Assembly: GCA_020055645.1 (NCBI GenBank)
Contig: CM034546.1
Coordinates: 72,354,001-72,418,000, forward strand
DNA: 64,000 nucleotides
Source: Tomocerus qinae
Lineage: Eukaryota; Arthropoda; Collembola; Entomobryomorpha; Tomoceridae
Direction: 5' to 3'
A program made the translations under genes and the position numbers. Below the pieces are notes generated by a model. The model searched no databases. It saw only the letters and a program-made list of their open reading frames with translations, and had not been told where the DNA came from. Positions 55,398 through 64,000 of this stretch are shown in pieces; within the stretch, counting starts at the first letter, position 1, and each line of letters begins with the position of its first letter.

Positions 55398-56775
55398 ACA
55401 TTCAAAAAATGTAAATAATGTATCAATTAGGTTTTGACTTTTTGTTATTTAACGCATTAATTCATTAAATTCTTGTATTCTTAACGTAGGTGCAGTCATT
55501 ATTAGTCTTGATGACTTTTATGCTTGTTGCATGTGTTTGTAATGACTGAATAAACAGCCTGACGTACATAAGTGACCTTTCTTGTGGGATATAAATGTCG
55601 ACACGTAATTTTATTGGATGATATTTTTTGAAATGTAGCCATTTGCTTTTGCTTGGTTATCACAGTTAATGATTTCTTAAATGGGGACTAGCAAAATTTT
55701 TGCAATTGTGGCAAGTTACAAAGGAGTCATATTATGAATCATCTATAATTTTAACTAATGGGTTACCTTGCTGTAAAAATTCATATTAAAACACTATATT
55801 GAACAACCTGAGGTACAATACAAACCGAAGCTATATAATGCACAGTCATTATACAGTTCATTTAACTATATATAACTAGGAGAATGCGAAAAAAGTTAAA
55901 ACTTTCGCTTTGACTTCTAACGCAGGAGCTACTAGGAATTCATACAAGTCAATGAGCTGAATAATTTGCATTAAAATTTTAAGTCTTAGGCAGTTCTCTA
56001 AATTGTGTGTATAAGCCAACCGACGTTTGGGAAAGGTTTTCATGTGTACTGCTGGCAATATAAATGCAATAATATTATCAATAGCCCTTTAAGTTATAAT
56101 GATTCTGGTTACAGTTTTTAATTTGCTTGATATGGCATACATTCATGCACAAACCTGCCGCAAATAAATGTAATGACTGAATGAGGTTAAACTTATCATA
56201 ATGTTTATTTATTCCAAATCACAGTATATAATACAACAGTTACCATTCACCTCAACAGCATTATGAATAATACTATTTGTTTTCAAACTAATCCAGCAAA
56301 GCTCTGTATAGATAAAATAAGACTTAAAATATAAGATATATTTTGTTATATAGGAACGTATATATTATTATATTGAATACTATCGACCTAAGAATATAGT
56401 ATAATATCCTCTTAAATGTGGATCATATTTTATCTTCTTTACATAAGTCTATATGGTCCATTGTTCTCGTAATCTTTAACTGTGGTGATAAAATTTCATG
56501 TGTGCATACAGAGGACAAAAAGGCATTGACTTTTGTGCTATTGTGTTACAAACATCGGTTGAGTATTGACAGATATATTATAATTGTGATTTATGTCGTG
56601 GACTTTGCTCCAACTTCCGTACATATATACATTTTTGTGTTGTACTCAGGACATAATAACCATACTACAGACGACAATACTGTTGTGTTCTACAATAACT
56701 AAATAAAATATTGTGTACTAGACTAGGATTTATTGTTAGATTTCCAAGGTTGCAAATTTTAGCCAATTCTCTGAA
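55398..56775. other. Non-coding AT-rich interval
   Basis: No coding or RNA feature is recognised between the zinc-finger and the sulfotransferase genes. Confidence 0.45.
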
Positions 56776-59347
56776 ATGCAGGCAAGTTGCATTTATAAAG
56801 AATTAGAAAGTAAAGAAGGTCAACTCTGGAACCAAAAAAGCTGTCCGGATATCTATGACGAAGGATTCGTTAAACTGGGTCATGTAAAAGGCGTCTTCCC
56901 GAGGAGCTACATATCCTTTTATGAACGAATAAAATCCTTTACCGTTAGACCAGATGATGTCTGGTTGGTGTCATTTCCCAAATGCGGTAACTTTAGCAAT
57001 GTTTAAAATATTTTAATTTCATTTTTAATGCGTCAAACATTTTTATATAATAATTCGCTAGTTATAGGCATAGACATTAATACATTCATTTGGATTTAAA
57101 AGTATTCAAAATTATATAATAATAATATATTATAATGTATAATATGTATCCATATAGGAACTACATGGACCCAGGAAAGTTCAACCGGAGATACATTGGG
57201 CAACATCGGGCTACTCTGGCTCAAATACGGGACAACACAGGGTCATCCGGCACAATTTTAATTTATTTCTAATTAGTATAACATTGCAGATTTAAATTAA
57301 AATTAACGTGCCGCAATTTTCTCATACCTGAATAGAAAAGTATTTAAGCTGTACCAAACTATTTATAAAAAATTAGGTCATTTACTAAAAGTACTTGTTT
57401 TTTAACTTTTACACATTTTTTTCTTGTCGATTACCCGAGGGAGCTTTGAAAAATTATACAAAAACCTATGTAATATGCAGGTTTTGTAGTTTTACATATT
57501 ACATGGTACGTCTTAACTCAAGCATAATTTATTTCTTGTGTTTTATATTGAAATACGAATTATGAGAAAATAGTACCCGAGGTTGTCCCGCTGTTTTGAC
57601 CCAGTGGTAGCTCTATGACAATCATAATTATATTTTATATACTAAATGGTCTCAGGAAATGGTATGGTGTATAATGAACAATTTGGACTTCACGGCAGCT
57701 TCTGAGGACTTGCAAAAGAGATCTCCTTATTTCGAGTATGTTTAACATAGACTAGATAGACAACGCAATATATGCGTACACTATACATTGGGTCTAAATA
57801 AATACGAAAAAATACGAAACACTAAAATATGAGATAACTCTCCGCCGTGTTAATTTCCACCCAATCATATTTACAGAATCGCTATATGGCGATTCTGTGA
57901 ATACGATTGGTGGAGATTGGCCAGAATTAGTTAGACTACGTAGATATATGAAATAAGTGTTATTTTTAAGGGGCGAAGTCGCCTTGGGTATTCTTTATGT
58001 TTAATAATGTTTTTTGCTTTTGAAGTCATTATCAATCCTTCCTATAATGTATCACCTAAAATCTATCTATCTATCTATTAGTATCTATCACCTAAAATCT
58101 ATCTATCTATCTATCACCTAAAATCTATCACCTAAAACCTATCAATTATTCCTATAATCTTCAGGTTATGATGTTTTGATGTGTGTGGTTTAGATTGAGA
58201 GCTAATTGGTCCCCTAAATTAGCTGATGCCATCCAGCAAAGCGTCCTGAATAATTCTGAAGCCTCTGAACGTAATACATCTGCTACATTGACAACGGATT
58301 GCGAAACAAACTTTTTCTTGAATAGTTTTTCCATTGTTGACAAGTTGGCTTCACCTCGTTGCATCAAGAGCCATCTTCACTTTTCATTACTTCCAGATCA
58401 AATTCAATCAGTTAAACCAAAATTGATTTATGTTACTCGAAATCCCAAGGCTGCTTGTATTTCCTACTACCATCATTGCTGTCTAATCGATGGATTTTCT
58501 GGATCATTGGACGAATTCGTGGATTGTTTCACATCCGATGACAGTATGTTATGAAAATAGCTCTAAATAATTCCTATCAACTTTACTGGAGAATCAGATC
58601 TAATGTACAGAACATTGTAAATGTCGACAAAGACCAATACCCGTTGAAAAATGTTGAATAGTACTCTAAGAATGTTGGTTAAATACAAATTGCTACACAC
58701 AGTATTTTCTATTCTTAGTACAATGTGGTCCTTACTGGAGTCACGTCAGGGAATTCTGGGAGTTAAAAGATGATCCAAATGTTCTTTTCCTGACATACGA
58801 AGAAATGAAGAAGGTAAATTGCAACCTTAAAATAATAATGTTCTATTATAAAACGGAAAAATTTTACCCCCAAAAAATATGTCATGGGAGGGGCACATAA
58901 AACGGAAAATATTTGCTTTGTCTCCGATTTTTTTAATTTCGAGAAGATACAAGTGCCCTTTTTTCTTCCTTGATTGTTCTCCCACGCACTATAATTGTTA
59001 GTTATAATATAAACTAGACTATGTACTTATAATAATATAATGTTATGAACGTTTTACAGGATTTGCCAGAAATCATTCGAAAAACAGCAACTTTTCTAAA
59101 TAAACCTTTGGATGAAAACCAAATACAATTATTGGCGAACCATCTTAGTTTTGAAAACATGAAGCAAAACTCTTCCGTTAACTACGAGGGTATAGTGGCA
59201 AATATGAGGAAGATACATGGACGCATTTACAATTCATCTTTTATGAGAAAAGGCCAGCTTGATTCTTGGAAGGAGGAATTAACTGCAAACATGGTGGAAA
59301 AAATTGACTCGTGGATGAGTGCCAATCGTATTCAAGGGTTATATTAA
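56776..59347 (+). CDS. Cytosolic sulfotransferase (SULT1-like), six coding blocks, possibly interrupted
   Basis: Blocks: 56776-56986, 57158-57174, 57656-57735, 58194-58543, 58719-58813 and 59060-59347. All phases agree. The PAPS 5'-phosphosulfate loop is SFPKCGTTWTQE, the 3'-phosphate site is YVTRNPKAACISYYH, the catalytic-His region is IKSHLHFSLLP, and the C-terminal RKGxxxxWK loop is RKGQLDSWKEEL. The enzyme would transfer sulfate from PAPS to small phenols or alcohols. The second block is only 17 bases and no GT follows it. The next block begins after a second copy of CAGGAAA, so a 474-base insertion appears to split what was one exon. The copy may therefore be inactive or use a non-canonical splice. 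Confidence 0.8.
57179..57652. mobile_element. Putative insertion flanked by 7-bp direct repeats CAGGAAA
   Basis: CAGGAAA occurs at 57172-57178 and again at 57653-57659, exactly where the sulfotransferase coding sequence breaks and resumes. The intervening 474 bases include weak inverted similarity near both ends (GGGCTACTCTGGCTCAAA and GAGCTACCACTGGGTCAAAA in opposite orientation sense). No coding capacity is seen. It looks like a non-autonomous DNA element. Confidence 0.55.
58052..58138. repeat. ATCT microsatellite with interspersed TATCACCTAAAAT units
   Basis: Runs of ATCT tetranucleotides alternate with copies of TATCACCTAAAATC. The array is inside a sulfotransferase intron. Confidence 0.9.
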
Positions 59348-62300
59348 TTGTCATTGGTTTGTATTTACTGTAGTGTGTTTATATATCATTAATATTATCG
59401 TATAAATACGGCTTGGAAGGGATTGGATAGTAGTAGCCTTTTTCTCACATGTATTCCTCTTCCTCAAATACAATCTTATGCCCATGTATAACTCACAATG
59501 TAATCCAGTGTTCTTTCGTTCTTGAACGGGGACAAAGTTTCCATTGATTAATTTCCATTAAATAATAAAGTTATTCCTAAGTAATCACATGGTGCATTCA
59601 TAAGCTTCTAATTTATTCAATCACACTCAATTATAATATTTTTAATCAAACGTAAAAAATATTATGTAATAACGACATTAACGGAAATTATATATAATAC
59701 GATTCTACGCTACCTAACTACGATAATATTATATCCACTTCCTCTATGGCACATGAAATAGTATTCATCACTTGAGAATATGCATGCATTTCCACTGTTG
59801 ATTTTGAAAGACGGAGTGTTTCCTTTGCAATATAATTTCATGATCACCCGTAGCCAATTAAGCTCCCAGTGATTTCGATTTGTAAATCTCAGATGACTAT
59901 TATAATGAAGATAAGAATACTTTACAACTCTTGAAACAGTATTTAAAATTCTTCGCCGATTTTCTTGTGAGGCACATAAATATGCAATCCTAACTACCTA
60001 CATTATTTACCCTCCCCATGTACAACATTTTCGGTATCATTGCTATAATATTATTTTTCATAAATCACGAATTAATATTTTCTGACAGATATATTGTCAT
60101 TTTCAAAACTTCAATTAGAAAAAATTACATAAATGAGTGGGAGTAAGTTAGTAGGTAGGTAATATTTATGGATTGTTTGGCACACAGCTCACAGTCATAT
60201 CCGTTCATTTCACAGCTAATTATAGCAACAAAAATTATAATTTGAGTTGTGTAGTAAGATTTGTACGTACTTTAAGAGACTTTTAGATTTGTGCATTTAC
60301 ATTCAAACATTTGTTATTGGTATCGTCAATGACGATTCGACATTGTATATGAAAATACTTCTTACACATTGTGATGGCTGGATTGATCTAACTCGCTAAA
60401 GACAAAAAAATTCTGGTCTTATTTAAAGTGAAACTAAATACGTAATATGCGAAACTGGGATTTTACAAAATTCAGTCAGTTACAACAGTATAGCACTTAC
60501 AGGGCCTTTCCTAAACTAAATTCCTGTTGCACTGTTTCGTACAACAGTAGGCAAAAGTGAATGATGGTTTATGAATGTCACTGTAAGCTATTGTCGTAAC
60601 TGTTTGTATTTTGTAAAAACCCACATTATCGGTAATGTAAATAAGTATAATAAAGTTTTTAGAAAATTATTGTGTAAAGTAAATACTGTATAAGCTTAAA
60701 GGAAAACCAAGTGCGGTTACTTCTATTTTTATAGTATTTAACGAAAAACAACTTCTCCGAATGAAGTTACACTTTTAGGTTAATGATATTTCATTTACCT
60801 AAGAGTTTCGAAGAATAACTTTCGTCATATTTTAAGAATGCCAATGAGATAAATGTATAATAATACTATAAATACAATCCAGAGTAAGTTGAAATACTGG
60901 ATCACAATTTACTTGAAGTTCAAAGAAATATAGCCCGTTGAGTTAAAATTTCTATCAAAGTGATTGCCTTAGTAATTAATCAACAAGACATACTTTTTCT
61001 AGGTGAAAATGGTTAGCCCTTGATAAAGAAATGGTGAATAAAAAGTATAAACTAATTTCATACACCGGTACTTTAACGTGAGTTTATAAAATTACAAAAT
61101 ATATTTATCACTGCTATTATAAAACGGCTTGGGGTTTGGGTGCTATAATTTTATTTATTTCAGATTTTATTTCAAACGTATAAATCAATAAATCGTAATC
61201 CTTTGAGACCCCAAATTTTTTTCAAAAATACTGTTCTGAAAATGGCACATTTTGACAGCTTCATCCAATTTTTTGAAATTAGGTAGTCAAAAATGTGGTA
61301 TAAATTCGGAATGAACATTTTTTTTAAAATTTTCATCCAGTTTCACCCAAATCGGTGACAAAATTAATTTTTTCCTACCAAGCTGTTGTGAAATGACTAT
61401 TTAAATGCATTTTTGATTGTCATCAGGGTCAGACACATGTCCAAAAATTTGGTCGAGGTCCAAGAGAAAAAACTATGACAAAATATTCCCCCAAATAAAT
61501 GTTTTAAAAAATTGCAATTTTTGGCGTTTTTTGGAAAAAATTCGTCGTTTCTCAGATTTTCCCAGAGGGTCCGCTGTGCCTTGCCCGCCCCCCTCTGCCC
61601 CGATCAGATACGTGCCTGATCAGAGACACGATTTACATATCTCTGATAAAATCTGTCATATAGTATTTTAACTAATTTCTTATACCATTGATTTATATTT
61701 TACTGTGCTGGAATATTACTGACACAAGTAAATTTTTTCATTAATTTACAGGAAAGTGAGATTTACACAAGAAACTGAATTCGGCAATATTCACGAAGTT
61801 TTCTCAACTCTCATCAAATATTTAAGGTACTTTTATTGCTTGTAGTACCATAAATATTTTGTCAAACATTTTGTTTCTAAACAGAAATTTTTGCAGGGTG
61901 TCAGTCAGGTACCCAACACAGTTGCATATCTTGTAAGCTAATGCGATATCGTGAGCTGGCTAAATCCAAACTACTACCTTCAAGCATTAAACCTAGTAAA
62001 GGAACCTGCCTCATGAAGAATTATTTGGAAAATTGTTTATCGTGCTAGAAAACAGTTGAACGCCAAAACAAATGAGAAAACTGAAGAAGGGCGGAAGGAT
62101 TGTAATTTACAATTTAAACATAAAGACTGAAACTATGGTTTTAATTGTTTAAATATTACGGTTTTCTGTAACTACAAAATTTTCATCATAAGCAGAAACC
62201 TTTTAAACAAAGTTAACAGGTCCAAAACTGAAATCGGTGTAATCTTGTTCGGTTATTTACACAGTTACCGATAAATTCCAATTCAAATGCTATCTGTAAG

Positions 62301-62374
62301 GTTATTTGATATTAGAACACTGTTAGATTTCCTATTTTAGATGTGTCTATTTTAGTGGTTATAATAATTAGGAA
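59348..62374. other. Long non-coding AT-rich interval
   Basis: No convincing coding or RNA feature is seen over about 3 kb. Around 61420-61670 an island of more G/C-rich sequence with a short plus-strand frame looks like repeat-derived DNA; it is not a recognised protein. Confidence 0.45.
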
Positions 62375-64000
62375 ATGGACAATTTGGGTAAACACGAGCC
62401 CAATAACCCGGGTGGATATTATCCTAGTCATTTAACGCACGGTCTATTAGCGGCACATTGTGCCACAATAACCGAGTGTAGATCTAGTGGTAATGAAAAT
62501 GCAGAGGTGTCGTTAAATTTTTCGGAAGACCATTCACTATTCCAAGATTTTAAGAAGCAATACAAAATCAATATAAATGAGTATATTAGCGACTGGAAAC
62601 TTTTAATGGTTGTAAATGAGGAAGAGACGGGATATTTAGGGACAATTTATAAGAACGAATGTTGCAAACATTTAGTAGTGGCTCATAGGTCTACAAATCT
62701 TGCATTGAGTCTGAAATACGAGAATCGCCTAAAACAATCTTCTTTACATCAGGATATTGAAGGAGTACTTGTAGGAAATATTACTCTACATCAAGCGAAT
62801 GGTTATTATTTAACTGCAAAAGCCGTGGCTTTAATTCTTACAACTCACAAAAACTATTCGCTATCCTTCGCAGGGCATTCGCTAGGGGCGTGGTTGGCTG
62901 AACTGAGCGTCTTATACTGTCATGACAGTTTTAATTTTGGGTATAGTCGCGCCATCACATTTGATGGTCCCGGATCTTTAGAAATGATGCAAACTCTTAG
63001 ATCAGGTGATATAAAAGGTCCAACAAACAGTGACCAATGTAAATTGGAAGATTTGGACATCATTTCATACTTAACGGCCCCAAATGTAGTGAATTGTGCA
63101 AATAAGCACGTAGGCACAGTGTACAGGATATTCCCTGAAAATACCAGTACAAAAGATAGCTTCGTGAAGAAATTACCAGACTGGTGCGTCAATACAAAAT
63201 TCTTGAAATATCTTGCAGGAAAGATTATCGACCATACGTGTCTTGAACTATTATCCTTGGGACATAGTTTGCAATATATACTTCCTGAATTTAGCCTAGA
63301 GACAGGAAAACCAAAAGAATACAAACAAGTTGAGAAATGGCCATCAATAACGTACGAATCCTTTAGCAAATATTCTAGTTGTAATTTAGTGACATCAACA
63401 ATTATTAAAAAGTTCCGATCTGCGTCGCCAAAAGTCCCAAACGGAATGGAAGTGAACGAGTCAGGAATTAATGTAGGGAACAAAGTAATATTTCATTGGA
63501 ATCATACAACTCTTGATAGCATCGCACATTTAGCATTAATATTACTCAAAGGAAAAATTAACCTTCAGCAATTTTGGCTTGTCCACAAATACCTCAACAA
63601 AGATTGTGGCTTTATTGAAAACCCACAAAATGAAATAGACGATTTTTTCTTGCACTATAAGGCACAATATAAAGCCTCGAATATAGATCCATGGACCCGT
63701 AGGAACACAGGGGACCAAATCGATAAGTGTCTTAAGGCTCTTGAAATTAATAAGAATAATCTCCAAGGACAGATTTTGGTAGACATTGTGGAAAAGTACC
63801 ATTATGAAAATGTCAGTAGAATATTCGTAATTAAGGAGCAGTTTAGAAAATCCCACATCACAATTGAGTACACTAGAGACACAATTAAAAATATGTGCCG
63901 TACAGATCCTGATTTTAAAAGTTATGTGAATAATATCAACAAAATTAGACTGGTAGGAAATATCCGCGATTTCAATTGCAACACAAAAATAAATACAATG
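62375..64000 (+). CDS. Lipase-like alpha/beta-hydrolase domain protein, 3' end outside the window
   Basis: The frame is open from ATG 62375 to the last base (542 codons); an in-frame TAG lies two codons upstream. The N-terminal half has a lipase class-3 type core: strand SLSFA followed by the nucleophile elbow GHSLG (Ser169) and AWLAELSVLYCHDSF, then a RAITFDGPGS strand with the likely acidic residue, and ISYLTAPNVVNCANKHVG with a candidate catalytic His. The remaining residues are mixed helical (ILLKGKINLQQFWLVHKYLN) and contain no motif I recognise. The protein probably continues with further domains beyond the window. The catalytic assignment beyond Ser169 is inferred. Confidence 0.7.
   Translation, partial: MDNLGKHEPNNPGGYYPSHLTHGLLAAHCATITECRSSGNENAEVSLNFSEDHSLFQDFKKQYKININEYISDWKLLMVVNEEETGYLGTIYKNECCKHLVVAHRSTNLALSLKYENRLKQSSLHQDIEGVLVGNITLHQANGYYLTAKAVALILTTHKNYSLSFAGHSLGAWLAELSVLYCHDSFNFGYSRAITFDGPGSLEMMQTLRSGDIKGPTNSDQCKLEDLDIISYLTAPNVVNCANKHVGTVYRIFPENTSTKDSFVKKLPDWCVNTKFLKYLAGKIIDHTCLELLSLGHSLQYILPEFSLETGKPKEYKQVEKWPSITYESFSKYSSCNLVTSTIIKKFRSASPKVPNGMEVNESGINVGNKVIFHWNHTTLDSIAHLALILLKGKINLQQFWLVHKYLNKDCGFIENPQNEIDDFFLHYKAQYKASNIDPWTRRNTGDQIDKCLKALEINKNNLQGQILVDIVEKYHYENVSRIFVIKEQFRKSHITIEYTRDTIKNMCRTDPDFKSYVNNINKIRLVGNIRDFNCNTKINTM

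Noticed and set aside
61417-61671. 84-codon plus-strand frame
   Set aside because: Biased, repeat-like sequence with no homology I can recognise.

Overview
The window comes from an AT-rich arthropod nuclear genome. Genes carry spliceosomal introns with GTAAGT-type donors, and they include 7TM chemoreceptors, an ionotropic receptor, MATH-BTB, ZAD zinc-finger, THAP, TAF5-like and cytosolic sulfotransferase genes. A CARD/NB-ARC protein, a lipase-like protein and the chemoreceptor C-termini fit a springtail (Collembola) or another hexapod. That placement is an inference; only the arthropod call is firm.

Region 1 (1 to about 13.6 kb) is the right-hand part of a Polinton/Maverick (adintovirus-like) integrated DNA virus whose left end lies outside the window. 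It carries a small basic capsid-associated protein, the major capsid protein, an adenain-type cysteine protease, a retrovirus-like integrase, a HerA/FtsK-type packaging ATPase and a protein-primed family B DNA polymerase. It also carries accessory genes. The most interesting is a 74-residue ORF that looks like the catalytic-core-recruiting domain of PPP1R15/GADD34 (RVSF plus a W..F..D..RF..RI signature), which would redirect protein phosphatase 1 to eIF2alpha. Others are a pair of diverged paralogues (one with repeated EDVCGIRPWPVE motifs), a tiny membrane protein with a PPxY late-domain motif, and an array of nine alternating mini-hairpins. The polymerase and one small basic gene each show a single frame break.

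Region 2 (13.6 to 23 kb) holds a PH-domain protein ending in an 11-base homopolymer and a CARD-NB-ARC protein with an LRR-like tail. The CARD of the latter is split by a 2.4-kb intron that contains foldback sequences.

Region 3 (23.6 to 32.3 kb) has three chemoreceptor genes of 371 to 384 residues on the minus strand. One has an eight-copy palindromic satellite in its intron.

Region 4 (33.3 to 43.3 kb) has a seven-exon MATH-BTB gene and an eight-exon TAF5-like gene whose first exon encodes a very long acidic, Ser-rich extension. Both are on the minus strand.

Region 5 (45 to 64 kb, plus strand) has an intronless ionotropic receptor with a tandemly repeated C-terminus, a 130-bp-arm foldback, a decayed receptor fragment, a THAP-domain gene, a ZAD-C2H2 gene, a sulfotransferase gene with a suspicious exon interruption, and an alpha/beta-hydrolase (lipase-like) gene running off the window end.
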